A stretch of DNA of 64,000 nt from SLRI01 sp964402505 (GTDB lineage: Bacteria; Pseudomonadota; Alphaproteobacteria; Geminicoccales; Geminicoccaceae): assembly GCA_964402505.1 (NCBI GenBank), contig CAYOCP010000010.1, positions 1-64,000 on the forward strand. The letters are read 5' to 3'. Position numbers and translations under genes: made by a program. Of the stretch, positions 23,202-32,440 are shown piece after piece; the first letter of the stretch is position 1, and each line of letters starts with the position of its first letter. Below the pieces are notes generated by a model that saw nothing but the letters and a program-made list of their open reading frames with translations, searched no databases and was not told the origin of the DNA.

Positions 23202-25313
23202 ATGGCGAGAGAGGGCTCGGGCCGGCGGACCGTCAGGATCGCCGCGGATATCGGCGGCACCTTCACCGATCTCGTGCTGGTCCGGGGCGAGGACGAGGTG
23301 CGGACCGCCAAAGTCTCGTCCACGGGCGCCGCGCCCGAGAACGCCGTGCTCGAGGGCATGCGCGCGATCATGGCCGAGGCCGGCGTCGCCGGCGGTGAGG
23401 TGGTGGAGGTGCTGCACGGCACCACCATCGGCTCCAACACGCTGCTCGAGCGCACCGGTGCGCCGACCGGCCTGATCACCACGAAGGGCTTTCGCGACAT
23501 CCTCGAGATCGGCCGCGTGCGCACGCCCGCCATGTTCGATCTCGCCTGGACCAAGCCCGAGCCCCTGGTGGCGCGCCGCGCCCGGCTCGAGGTGAGCGAG
23601 CGCATCGCCGCCGACGGCACCGTGCTCACCCCCTTGGCCGAGGCGGAGGTGCTGGACGCCGGCCGCCGGCTCGAGCAGCAGGGCATCGCCTCGATCGCCG
23701 TCTGCTTCATCAACAGCTACCGCAACGACGCGCACGAACGCCGCGTGGGCGAGCTTCTGGCGCGGCATTTCCCCGAGATGGAGGTCACGCTCTCGGCCAC
23801 CCTGCAGCCCGAGGCCAAGGAGTACGAGCGGACCAGCACCGCCGTCGTCAACGCCTACGTCCTGCCGGTGATGCGGGGCTATCTGCGGCGGCTCGCGGCC
23901 GGGCTCGAGGGATTGGGCATCACCGCCCCGCTCCTCGTCGTCAGCTCCGGCGGCGGCCTCGTGCGCGCCTCCGTGGCCGAGACGCAGCCCGTCCTCTTCG
24001 TCTCCTCCGGTCCCGCCGCCGGGGTCACGGGCGCGGCGCGACTGGGCGCCGCCAGCGGCATCAGGGATCTCATCGTCTTCGACATGGGCGGCACCACGGC
24101 GAAGGCGGCGCTCATCGAGGACGGCCGCATCTCGCGCACCAACGAATACGAGTTCCGCGCCGGCATCTCGACGCCGAGCCGCTTCATCAAGGCCGGCGGC
24201 TTTCTCATGCGCGCTCCCACCATCGACATCGCCGAGGTCGGCGCCGGCGCCGGCTCGATCGCCTCCGTCGATGCCGGCGGGCTCGTCCATGTGGGACCCC
24301 GCTCGGCCGGTGCGGAGCCCGGCCCCGCCTGCTACGGCAAGGGCGGCACCAGCGCCACGGTGACCGACGCCAACGAGGTCCTGGGCTACCTCAACCCGAA
24401 AGAGCTCGCCGGCGGCACGCTCGCCATCGACGCCGGTCTCGCCAGGGAAGCGATCGAGCGCCACGTCGCGCGCCCGCTCGGCGTCGGCGCGGTCGAGGCG
24501 GCGCAGGGCGTGCGCAGAATCGCCAATCTCAACATGGCGCGCGCCATCCGTGCCGTGACCGTCGAGCGCGGCGTCGATCCGAGGACCTTCACCCTCGCGG
24601 CCTTCGGCGGCAGCGGCCCGGTCCATGCCTGCGACCTCGCGCGCATGCTCGGCATCCGCCACATCATCCTGCCCAACCTCGCCGGCGTCTTCACCGCCGC
24701 CGGCATGCTCGCCGGCGACGTCGAGCGCCAGCTCGTCCGGCCCCTGCCGGCACCGCTCGAGGAGGGGCTCCGGTCCAGGATCCAGACGGCGCTCGACGCG
24801 CTCGCGGCCGAGGTCCGAACGGCACTCGTTGAGGAAGGCTTCGAGCCCCACCAGGTGACGATCGAGCGCCAGGTGGACCTGCGCTTCGAGAACCAGGACA
24901 CCGAGCTCGGCATCACCGTCGAGGCGAGGCTGGCACCGGACTTCGCCGCACCGCTGCGCGACCGCTTTCTCGAGGCCTACGAGCGCGTCTACGAATACCG
25001 CGCTCCGGACCGGGTCGAGGTGGTGGCGGTGCGCGTCGTCGGCAAGGGCCACCGCTCCGGCAAGCTGGACCTCGCGCGCTACAGCACCAGGAGAGGGACC
25101 GGCAGCGAAGCGGGATCGGAGCGGCTTGTGCTGTTCGAGAAGGAAGCGGGCTTCATTCCGACACCCGTGATCGACCGCGCCGCCCTGCCGGGGGAGGCCA
25201 GAGGACCCCTGATCGTCGAGAGCCTGGACACGACAGCCGTCATCCCGCCGGGTGCCGTCGTTCGGGCGGACGAGGCGGGCAATCTGCACATCGAGCTGGA
25301 GGACCGGCCATGA
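23202..25313 (+). CDS. hyuA: Hydantoinase/oxoprolinase family protein, subunit A
   Basis: A 703-residue HyuA-type subunit with the ATP-binding-like phosphate motif DIGGTFTDLVL at about residues 10-20, FDMGGTTAKAAL at about 295, and the C-terminal region of the family. With subunit B it hydrolyses cyclic amides such as hydantoins or 5-oxoproline, often using ATP; related pairs are acetone carboxylases. It is first in an operon with subunit B and an ABC importer, so the imported compound is probably a cyclic amide or pyrimidine-like ring. The exact substrate cannot be read from sequence. Ribosome site is weak; ATG at 23202 lies 15 bases after the operator. Confidence 0.9.
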   Translation: MAREGSGRRTVRIAADIGGTFTDLVLVRGEDEVRTAKVSSTGAAPENAVLEGMRAIMAEAGVAGGEVVEVLHGTTIGSNTLLERTGAPTGLITTKGFRDILEIGRVRTPAMFDLAWTKPEPLVARRARLEVSERIAADGTVLTPLAEAEVLDAGRRLEQQGIASIAVCFINSYRNDAHERRVGELLARHFPEMEVTLSATLQPEAKEYERTSTAVVNAYVLPVMRGYLRRLAAGLEGLGITAPLLVVSSGGGLVRASVAETQPVLFVSSGPAAGVTGAARLGAASGIRDLIVFDMGGTTAKAALIEDGRISRTNEYEFRAGISTPSRFIKAGGFLMRAPTIDIAEVGAGAGSIASVDAGGLVHVGPRSAGAEPGPACYGKGGTSATVTDANEVLGYLNPKELAGGTLAIDAGLAREAIERHVARPLGVGAVEAAQGVRRIANLNMARAIRAVTVERGVDPRTFTLAAFGGSGPVHACDLARMLGIRHIILPNLAGVFTAAGMLAGDVERQLVRPLPAPLEEGLRSRIQTALDALAAEVRTALVEEGFEPHQVTIERQVDLRFENQDTELGITVEARLAPDFAAPLRDRFLEAYERVYEYRAPDRVEVVAVRVVGKGHRSGKLDLARYSTRRGTGSEAGSERLVLFEKEAGFIPTPVIDRAALPGEARGPLIVESLDTTAVIPPGAVVRADEAGNLHIELEDRP

Positions 25314-27061
25314 CCGCAGGGGGCGCCATTCCGTCCTTCGCCGATCCCATCACCTTCGCCGTCATCAAGAACGCCTTCGACACCATCGTCGACGAGATGG
25401 CCTACAACGTCATGCGCACGGCGCGCTCGCACATCGTCCGCGACGTGCTCGACTACTCGACCACGCTCTGCGACCAAAAGGGCCGCATCATCGCCCAGGC
25501 GAAGACCGTGGCCCTGCATCTGGGCGCCGTCCCCGACGCCATCGAGGCCGTCCGGGCCGCCTTCGGCGACGACCTCCATCCGGGCGACGTGGTGGTCATG
25601 AACGACCCCTACGAGGGCGGCATGCATCTCCCGGACATCTTCATGTTCAAGCCCGTCTTCTTCGAGGAACGGCTCTCGGGCTTCACCGTCGTCGTCGCCC
25701 ACCACTGCGACATGGGCGGCCGGGTTCCGGGCTCCAACGCCTCCGATTCGACCGAGATCTTCCAGGAGGGCTTCCGCGTCCCGCCGCTCAAGCTCTACGA
25801 GCGCGGCGTCGCCAACAAGACGCTCTTTCGCCTGTTCGAGAAGAACGTCCGCGTCCCCGATCTCGTCATCGGCGACCTCCTCGCCCAGCACGCCACCTGC
25901 CGCATGGGCGAGCGGCAGTATCTCCGTCTCCTCGAGCAGCACGGCGCCGCCGCCGTCGAGGCCTATATCGAGGGCCTGCTCGACTACGCCGAGACCATGA
26001 CCCGGCGGGAGATCGAGGCCTGGCCCGACGGCAGCTACAGCTTCACCGACCATATCGACGGCGACGGCTTCACCGAGGACGCCATTCCGATCAAGGTGAC
26101 GATCACCGTCAGGGGCGGCCATCTGGAGGTCGATTTCGAGGGCAGCGCCGCGCAGGTCAGGGGCGCCATCAACTCCACCCTCTCCTTCGTCAAGTCCGCG
26201 ACCTATCTCAGCGTGCGCTGCGTCATGGACACGGACGCTCCCAACAATGCCGGCGTCTTCCGCTGCATCGAGGTGAAGGCATCCGAGGGCTCGATGCTCA
26301 ACCCGCGCCTGCCTGCGGCCGTCGCCGCCCGGGCGCTCACCGGCTACCGCATCGTCGACACCATGCTCGGCTGCCTCGCAAAGATCGTGCCGCAAAGGGT
26401 CATGGCCGCCGGCGAGGGCGGCAACACGGTGGTCTGCCTCGGCGGCTACGACCGGGAATCGGGTGCTCCCTTCATCCTCGTCGACATGATCAACGGCGCC
26501 TGGGGCGGCCGCGCCGATCAGGACGGCATCGAAGGCGTCACCAACCCCTCGCAGAACATGTCGAACCTGCCCGTCGAGACGCTGGAGGCGCGCTATCCCG
26601 TGCGCATCGAGGCCTTCGGCTACCGCCAGGATTCCTGCGGCGCCGGCCGCTGGCGGGGCGGGCTCGGCCTCAGCCGCATTTATCGCCTCCTGGCGCCGGA
26701 GGCCATGCTCCAGCTCCGCTCCGACCGCACCGCGCATCCGCCCTACGGCCTCTTTGGCGGCGAGCCCGGAGCGCTCACGGTCAACATCCTGAACCCCGAC
26801 CGCAATCCCGAGACCGTGCCCGGCAAGCTCACCCGGACCATCCATGCCGGCGACAGCCTCTGCCACCACCAGGCCGGCGGCGGCGGCTACGGCGACCCTC
26901 TGGACCGCGAGCCCGAGCTCGTCGCCAGGGACGCGCTCGACGAGAAGATCAGCAGCACCTACGCCCGGGAGCGGCACGGCGTCGTCCTCACCGAGACCTT
27001 CGCCCTCGACGCCGCCGCCACGGCGAGCCTGCGCGCGGCAAGGCGCGCCCGAAGAGCGTGA
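25310..27061 (+). CDS. hyuB: Hydantoinase/oxoprolinase family protein, subunit B
   Basis: A 583-residue HyuB-type subunit. It begins FADPITFAVIKNAFDTIVDE and carries the family hallmarks VVMNDPYEGGMHLPDI, VAHHCDMGGRVPGSNAS and the glycine-rich end HHQAGGGGYGDPLDREP. It overlaps subunit A by four bases (ATGA), so the pair is made in equal amounts. It would form the catalytic partner opening the cyclic amide ring in the cytoplasm. Confidence 0.9.
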   Translation: MTAGGAIPSFADPITFAVIKNAFDTIVDEMAYNVMRTARSHIVRDVLDYSTTLCDQKGRIIAQAKTVALHLGAVPDAIEAVRAAFGDDLHPGDVVVMNDPYEGGMHLPDIFMFKPVFFEERLSGFTVVVAHHCDMGGRVPGSNASDSTEIFQEGFRVPPLKLYERGVANKTLFRLFEKNVRVPDLVIGDLLAQHATCRMGERQYLRLLEQHGAAAVEAYIEGLLDYAETMTRREIEAWPDGSYSFTDHIDGDGFTEDAIPIKVTITVRGGHLEVDFEGSAAQVRGAINSTLSFVKSATYLSVRCVMDTDAPNNAGVFRCIEVKASEGSMLNPRLPAAVAARALTGYRIVDTMLGCLAKIVPQRVMAAGEGGNTVVCLGGYDRESGAPFILVDMINGAWGGRADQDGIEGVTNPSQNMSNLPVETLEARYPVRIEAFGYRQDSCGAGRWRGGLGLSRIYRLLAPEAMLQLRSDRTAHPPYGLFGGEPGALTVNILNPDRNPETVPGKLTRTIHAGDSLCHHQAGGGGYGDPLDREPELVARDALDEKISSTYARERHGVVLTETFALDAAATASLRAARRARRA

Positions 27062-27083
27062 ATCCGAAAAGGGAGGAATGACG

Positions 27084-28076
27084 ATGACAGCAAGACGATC
27101 GCTTCTGGCCGGCACCCTCGCGGCAACGCTTCTCGCCGCCACGGCCGACGTGGCGCAGGCACAGGAGCCGCTCACGATCCGGCTCGATTTCTCGCCCTGG
27201 GGTGTCCATGCCGGCATGCACTACGCCATGCACGAGGGCTGGTTCGAGGAGGCCGGGCTCGATGTCCGGATCGAGGACGGCCGGGGCTCCGGGAACACGC
27301 TGCAGCTCGTCAACGCCGGGCAGGTCGATGTCGGCCAGATCCAGCTCGGCCTCCTCGGCGCCGCGCGCGAGCAGGGGGCGAGGATCAAGTCCTTCGCCGG
27401 CTTCCAGCGCAAGACCGATCTCTGCATCCTCGTCGATCGCGATTCGGCGATCCAGCATATCGCCGACCTCGAGGGCAAGACGCTCGTCGTCTTCGCCGCC
27501 AGCCCCTGGGCTCCCTATATCGACGAGTACCTGGCCGCAGGTGGCCTCGACCGGAGCAAGGTCGAGGTCCTCTTTGTCGATCCGGCGGCACTCTGGGGAA
27601 CCTACACCGCCGGCCGCGCCGACGGGCTGATGTCGACCATCGGCTCCGCCATCCCCGTCGCCGAGAAGTCCCGGCCGTCACGATGCCTGATGCTGGACGA
27701 GGCCGGGCTCACCTTCCCGAGCTACGGCCTGATCGCGACGGAGGAGACCATCGCCGGGCGGGCCGAGGATCTGCGGAAGCTGGTCGCGGTCGAGCAGCGC
27801 GCCTGGGCCGCCATCAGGGAGAATCCCGATCTCGGCGTCGAGGCGATCATCGCCGAGCGCCCCGACGCCAATCTCGACCCCGACATCCTCAGAGGCCAGA
27901 TCGAGATCACCCTCGACTATTTCGACACACCCGCGACGGAGGAAAAGCCGATCGGCTGGCAGGCGCGCGAGGACTGGGAGAAGGCGCTTGCCGGCATGGA
28001 AAAGGCCGGCGTGATCGGTCCCGGCTGGAAGCCCGAGGACTACTACACGAACGAGCTGGTGCCACAGGTCCCGTGA
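27084..28076 (+). CDS. ABC importer substrate-binding protein, NMT1/THI5 type
   Basis: A 330-residue periplasmic binding protein with signal peptide (MTARRSLLAGTLAATLLAAT, cleavage near AQA). IRLDFSPWGVHAGMHYAM and AGQVDVGQIQ are typical of the NMT1/THI5 group that binds pyrimidines, thiamine precursors and similar rings. I prefer the ATG at 27084 over 27078 because GGAGG then has normal spacing. It is followed directly by its ATPase and permease and preceded by hyuAB, implying uptake of the hydantoinase substrate. Confidence 0.85.
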   Translation: MTARRSLLAGTLAATLLAATADVAQAQEPLTIRLDFSPWGVHAGMHYAMHEGWFEEAGLDVRIEDGRGSGNTLQLVNAGQVDVGQIQLGLLGAAREQGARIKSFAGFQRKTDLCILVDRDSAIQHIADLEGKTLVVFAASPWAPYIDEYLAAGGLDRSKVEVLFVDPAALWGTYTAGRADGLMSTIGSAIPVAEKSRPSRCLMLDEAGLTFPSYGLIATEETIAGRAEDLRKLVAVEQRAWAAIRENPDLGVEAIIAERPDANLDPDILRGQIEITLDYFDTPATEEKPIGWQAREDWEKALAGMEKAGVIGPGWKPEDYYTNELVPQVP

Positions 28077-28858
28077 GCCTGGAGCAGCGGCCTTACGTGG
28101 CGCTCGACCGCGTGGCGAAGGTCTACCCCTCGCCACGCGGCGACGTCGAGGCGCTGGCCGATATCGACCTCGAGATCGATGCCGGCTCCTTCGTCGGCGT
28201 CGTGGGCCCGAGCGGCTGCGGCAAGAGCACGCTGATGAAGTGCCTGGCCGGCCTCGTGCCGATCACGCGCGGCAGCATCGCCATCAATGGCCGCGACCAG
28301 CGGGGCCCGCCCGATGCCATGGGCATCGTCTTCCAGCGCGACGTTTTGCTCGACTGGCGGACCATCCGGGACAACGTGCTCCTGCAGGCCGAGCTGCATC
28401 GCCTGCCACGCGCCGACTATCGCGACCGCGCCATGCAGCTCCTCGCCCGCTTCGGCCTCGAGGGCTTCGAGGACCGCCATCCCTGGGAGCTCTCGGGCGG
28501 CATGCGCCAGCGCGCCGCCATCTGCCGCGCCCTCCTCTGCGATCCCGAGCTGCTTCTGATGGACGAGCCCTTCGGTGCTCTCGACGCCATGACCCGGGAC
28601 GACCTCAATGTCGAGCTGACGCGCATCTGGCAGGGCACCGGCAAGACCGTCCTCTTCATCACCCACTCGATCGTCGAGGCGGTCTACCTCGCCGACCGCG
28701 TCGTCATGATGTCGCGCGGTCCCGGCCGGATCGTCGAGGTGATCGACATTGACCTCCCCCGCCCGCGCGCCCTCGCCATCCGCGAGACGCCGGCCTTCGG
28801 CGCCTGCGTGCACCGCATCCGCCACCATTTCGCCGAGCTCGGGATCCTGAAGGAATGA
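28073..28858 (+). CDS. ABC importer ATP-binding protein
   Basis: A 261-residue ATPase of the nitrate/sulfonate/pyrimidine importer group. Walker A is GPSGCGKST, the signature is LSGGMRQR, Walker B LLLMDEPFGALD, and the switch His is in FITHSIVEAV. Translation starts at GTG 28073, overlapping the stop of the binding protein. It powers the permease encoded next. Confidence 0.92.
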   Translation: MSLEQRPYVALDRVAKVYPSPRGDVEALADIDLEIDAGSFVGVVGPSGCGKSTLMKCLAGLVPITRGSIAINGRDQRGPPDAMGIVFQRDVLLDWRTIRDNVLLQAELHRLPRADYRDRAMQLLARFGLEGFEDRHPWELSGGMRQRAAICRALLCDPELLLMDEPFGALDAMTRDDLNVELTRIWQGTGKTVLFITHSIVEAVYLADRVVMMSRGPGRIVEVIDIDLPRPRALAIRETPAFGACVHRIRHHFAELGILKE

Positions 28859-29658
28859 CCGGCTGGCGCAAGCTGCTCATGGGCGAGAGCCGCACCCGCG
28901 ACGTGCTCCTCGTGCTCGCCGCCCTGATCGCGCTCTGGGAGCTCGGGGTCTGGTACTGGCAGCCGCCGGCCATCTTCCTGCCGCCGCCGAGCGCCATTCT
29001 GGCCGAATTCCTGACCACGCCCGAGCTCTTCGTCCGCCACATGGGCTACACGCTCTGGACCACGCTTCTCGCCTTCGCGATCTCGGTCGCCCTGGGCGTC
29101 GTCCTCGCCGTCGCCATCGTCTACTCGCGCCTTCTCGAGCGCACGATCTACACGCTCCTCGTCGCCCTCAACAGCGTGCCCAAGGTGGCCCTGGCCCCCC
29201 TCTTCGTCATCTGGCTCGGCACCGGCATGGAGCCCAAGATCGCGGTCGCCGTCATGCTCGCCCTCTTCCCCATCGTCATCGACATGGTGCTGGGGCTGCG
29301 CTCGGTCGACCCGGACATGGTCAACCTCGCCCGCGCCGCCCGCGCCTCGCCCTTGCGCATCCTCGCCAAGATCCGCTTCCCCAACGCCCTGCCGAGCCTC
29401 TTCGCCGGCATGAAGGTGGCCATCTCCTTCGCCCTCGTCGGCGCCATCGTCGGCGAGTTCGTGGCGGGCGGCAACGGGCTCGGCTTCCTCGTCCTCGTGG
29501 CGCAGGGTCAGTTCGACACCACCCGCGTCTTCGTCTCGCTCGTCCTCCTGGGCCTGATGGGAACGGCCCTCTTCTACGTCATCAACTTCGCCGAGCGGCT
29601 GATGCTGCCCTGGCACGTCTCGCAGCGTGGCGAGCCCGGCGGGCGGCAGGGCGGCTGA
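28855..29658 (+). CDS. ABC importer permease
   Basis: A 267-residue inner membrane permease with about six helices and the EAA-type loop for ATPase contact (ARAARASPLRILAKIRFPNA). FLPPPSAILAEF near the N-terminus is typical of the TauC/SsuC/ThiX-like group. It overlaps the ATPase gene by four bases and ends the operon, 11 bases before the convergent TetR gene. Confidence 0.9.
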   Translation: MTGWRKLLMGESRTRDVLLVLAALIALWELGVWYWQPPAIFLPPPSAILAEFLTTPELFVRHMGYTLWTTLLAFAISVALGVVLAVAIVYSRLLERTIYTLLVALNSVPKVALAPLFVIWLGTGMEPKIAVAVMLALFPIVIDMVLGLRSVDPDMVNLARAARASPLRILAKIRFPNALPSLFAGMKVAISFALVGAIVGEFVAGGNGLGFLVLVAQGQFDTTRVFVSLVLLGLMGTALFYVINFAERLMLPWHVSQRGEPGGRQGG

Positions 29659-29669
29659 AAGACCGCCCG

Positions 29670-30338
29670 TCAGCCGGGCACGGCAGAGCGCAGGGCCCCC
29701 TCGCCTCCCGGGGCCCTCGTCCTCCTCGCCTCGAGATAGCCGAGCACCACCTCGACGATGTGCTCCTCGCGCCGGGCGAGCCGTGCCGGAGCCAGAAGCT
29801 CCTCGTTGAAGATGAAGGTCAGCGTGTGGGCGTTGGCGATGTAGAAATAGGAGAGCCCGCTGATCGTGATGTAGAGATCGACCGGATCGACCCCGGGACG
29901 AAAGAGCCCGGCCGCCGAGCCCCGATTCAGGATGTCGATCAGCGCCTCCAGAAGCGGGTTGTAGAGTGTCCTGATCCGCTTCGACTTCGCGATATGCGAG
30001 GCCTTGTGCAGGTTCTCGCTGTTGAGCAGCGTGATGATCTCGGGCCGCTCGACGAAGAGCCGGTGCACCGAGCGGATCAGCCGCTCGATCGCCGCTTTGG
30101 GATCGAGCTGCTTCAGGAGATCGTCCCGGTGATGGCTGCGCATCAGCACGTAGATGCGCTCCATGACCGCGATGAAGAGCGCCTCCTTGCCGGCGAAGTA
30201 GTGGTAGACGAGGTTCTTCGAGACCTCGGCCCGGGCGACGATGGCATCCACCCTGGCGCCGTCATAGCCGCGAAGCGCGAACTCCTCCGTCGCCGCTTCC
30301 ACGAGCCGCGCCCGACTGATCTCCGCGTTCCGCCGCAT
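29670..30338 (-). CDS. TetR-family repressor
   Basis: A 222-residue regulator: N-terminal helix-turn-helix (ARLVEAATEEFALRGYDGAR, then AEVSKNLVYHYFAGKEALF) and a helical ligand domain with ISGLSYFYIANAHTLTFIF, seen in several TetR subgroups. Start taken at ATG 30338; an upstream ATG at 30398 adds a non-conserved basic stretch. It faces the ABC permease gene. The operator at 23170 resembles RutR-like sites, so it probably represses hyuAB and the importer until a pyrimidine- or hydantoin-like inducer binds. Confidence 0.85.
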   Translation of the reverse strand: MRRNAEISRARLVEAATEEFALRGYDGARVDAIVARAEVSKNLVYHYFAGKEALFIAVMERIYVLMRSHHRDDLLKQLDPKAAIERLIRSVHRLFVERPEIITLLNSENLHKASHIAKSKRIRTLYNPLLEALIDILNRGSAAGLFRPGVDPVDLYITISGLSYFYIANAHTLTFIFNEELLAPARLARREEHIVEVVLGYLEARRTRAPGGEGALRSAVPG

Positions 30339-30431
30339 GTTCGATCGCCCGGCCAAGCCCCGCCCCCGTCCGATGCCGGAGTTTTGCCCGCCCGGCATGG
30401 AAAAGCCAAGCGCGGCCGACCCCGGGGACCC

Positions 30432-31370
30432 TCAGTCGCCGCGCGGATCGAGCATGTCGCGAAGCGAATCGCCGAGGAGGTTGAAGGCGAGGCTGATGAC
30501 GGCGATGGCGATGCCGGGTGCCGCCACCACCCAGGGACTGTCGAACATGAACTGCCGGCCGACCGCCACCATCGCCCCCCATTCCGGCCAGGGCGGCTGG
30601 GCGCCGAGGCCGAGAAAGCCGAGCCCCGCCGCCGTCAGGATGACGCCGGCCATGTTGAGCGTCACCCGGACCACCACCGAGGGCAGGCACATCGGCACGA
30701 CGTGGCGGGCGATGAGCCGGGCACGCGAGGCGCCCTGGAGCCGCACGGCGGCGATGTAGTCGCTGCTGCGGATGGTCAGCGCCTCGGCGCGCGCCAACCG
30801 CGCGATCGGCGGCCAGGCGGTCAGCGCTATGGCGATGATGGCGTTGTTGATGCCGGGACCGAGCGCCGCGGCGAAGCCGAGCGCCAGGATCAGACCCGGA
30901 AAGGCCAGGAAGACATCGGTGACGCGCATCAGGATCTCGTCGACGATGCCACCGAGATAGCCCGCCGTCGCACCGATCGCGAGGCCGATGGGGGCGACGA
31001 TCACGGCCACCAGGACGGCGATCCGAAGCGTCGTTCGCGCCCCCCAGACGATCCTGGAGTAGATGTCGCGCCCGAGATGGTCGGTGCCCAGCCAGTGCGC
31101 CGCCGAGGGCGGCTGCAGCCGCTCATCCATGACCTGGATGAGCGGATCGTGCGTCGCGATCCAGGGAGCGAGAAGCGCCGTCAGCACGAGGCCGACGACG
31201 AGCACGAGCCCCACCACGCCGAGCCGGTGGCCGAGAAAGCTCCGCCAGCCGCGCCAGGCCCGCTGCGCGCGCGCCTGGCGCAGGCTCGAGGGCTCCTCCG
31301 CCTCGAGCCAGGCGAGGAGATTGCCGGACCGCTCGACGAAGCCGCCACCCGACCTGCGCATCGAGCTCAC
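30432..31370 (-). CDS. Dipeptide-type ABC permease (DppC-like), system 2
   Basis: A 312-residue permease with an N-terminal helix, the LGTDHLGRDIYSRIVWGART segment typical of DppC/OppC, and the EAA loop (AAVRLQGASRARLIARHVVP). I use GTG 31370, which overlaps the stop of the DppB-like gene (GTGA); ATG 31361 is an alternative. It is the last gene of a three-gene set with no ATPase gene adjoining. Confidence 0.9.
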   Translation of the reverse strand: MSSMRRSGGGFVERSGNLLAWLEAEEPSSLRQARAQRAWRGWRSFLGHRLGVVGLVLVVGLVLTALLAPWIATHDPLIQVMDERLQPPSAAHWLGTDHLGRDIYSRIVWGARTTLRIAVLVAVIVAPIGLAIGATAGYLGGIVDEILMRVTDVFLAFPGLILALGFAAALGPGINNAIIAIALTAWPPIARLARAEALTIRSSDYIAAVRLQGASRARLIARHVVPMCLPSVVVRVTLNMAGVILTAAGLGFLGLGAQPPWPEWGAMVAVGRQFMFDSPWVVAAPGIAIAVISLAFNLLGDSLRDMLDPRGD

Positions 31371-32437
31371 CGCGTCCTCGGATCGAGCCGGCGGTAGAGC
31401 CAGTCCGAAAAAGTGTTGATCGCGAGAAAGAGGACGCCGATCACCAGCACCGTCCCCATCACCACGTTCATGTCGTTGAACTGGAGCCCGCGGGTCAGAT
31501 ACTGCCCCACACCGGGCCAGCCGAAGACCGTCTCGACCAGCACGGTGCCGTCGAGCAGGCCGGCGAAGACGAGCGCCACCACCGTCAGGAGCTGGACGCG
31601 GATGTTCTTGAAGGCATGCCGCCAGATGACCGCCCTCTGCGGCAGACCCTTGGCGCGGGCGGCCACGATGTATTCCTGACCGAGCTGCTCCAGCATGAAG
31701 CTGCGGGCCATGCGGCTGATATAGGCGGTCGAGTAGTAGCCGAGCACCGAGGCCGGCAGGATCAGATGCGCGAAGGCGCTCCTGAGCACCGCCCAGTCGC
31801 CGGCGATCGCCGCATCCACCAGAAGCAGCCCCGTCCGGGCCGGCACCAGCCCCTCGTAGAACACGTCGACCCGGCCCGACGCCCCCACCCAGCGCAGTTT
31901 GGCGTAGAACACCAGAAGCGCCATCAGCCCCATCCAGAAGATCGGGATGGAGTAGCCGGCGAGGCCGATGATCCGGGCGATGTGGTCGATCATCCGGTCG
32001 CGGTTGACCGCCGCCACGATGCCCAGCGGAATGCCGAGCAGCGAGCCGACGATGGCGGCCGTCAAGGCGAGCTCGAAGGTCGCCGGGAACACCCGCAAGA
32101 GATCCCGGGCGACCGGCTGGCCCGTGGTGGTCGAGCGCCCGAGATCGCCCTCGAGGATGCCCCCCACATAGGAGAGGAACTGCTGCCAGACCGGCCGGTC
32201 GAGGCCGAGCTCGAGATAGACGCGCTCGTAGGTTGGACGGTCGACCTCGAACCCGGTCACGGCGAGCACCGGGTCGGCCGGCAGCAGACGTCCCATGAGG
32301 AAGGTCAGCGCCATCAGGCCGAGCAGGGTCAACGCCAGCGACACCGCCCGGCCGGCGAGGCGGCCCAGCCGCCGTCGGCCCGCCCGTGATGCGGGCACCG
32401 TCGCGGCGAGAGACAGGCCCGCCACCCCTCCTGGCAA
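31367..32437 (-). CDS. Dipeptide-type ABC permease (DppB-like), system 2
   Basis: A permease of up to 356 residues with six helices, the family segment FLMGRLLPADPVLAVTG and a C-terminal EAA loop (VAARAKGLPQRAVIWRHAFK). The start is uncertain: TTG 32437 directly follows the binding-protein gene, and the first conserved helix begins near residue 30. It forms the channel with the DppC-like subunit encoded next. Confidence 0.88.
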   Translation of the reverse strand: MPGGVAGLSLAATVPASRAGRRRLGRLAGRAVSLALTLLGLMALTFLMGRLLPADPVLAVTGFEVDRPTYERVYLELGLDRPVWQQFLSYVGGILEGDLGRSTTTGQPVARDLLRVFPATFELALTAAIVGSLLGIPLGIVAAVNRDRMIDHIARIIGLAGYSIPIFWMGLMALLVFYAKLRWVGASGRVDVFYEGLVPARTGLLLVDAAIAGDWAVLRSAFAHLILPASVLGYYSTAYISRMARSFMLEQLGQEYIVAARAKGLPQRAVIWRHAFKNIRVQLLTVVALVFAGLLDGTVLVETVFGWPGVGQYLTRGLQFNDMNVVMGTVLVIGVLFLAINTFSDWLYRRLDPRTR

Positions 32438-32440
32438 CTC

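Noticed and set aside
23187..25289. 700-codon open frame on the minus strand opposite hyuA
   Set aside because: It is codon-for-codon antisense to a clearly conserved gene; long shadow frames are expected at this GC content. Its composition (Asp/Gly/Arg/Ala/Glu-rich) shows no domain.
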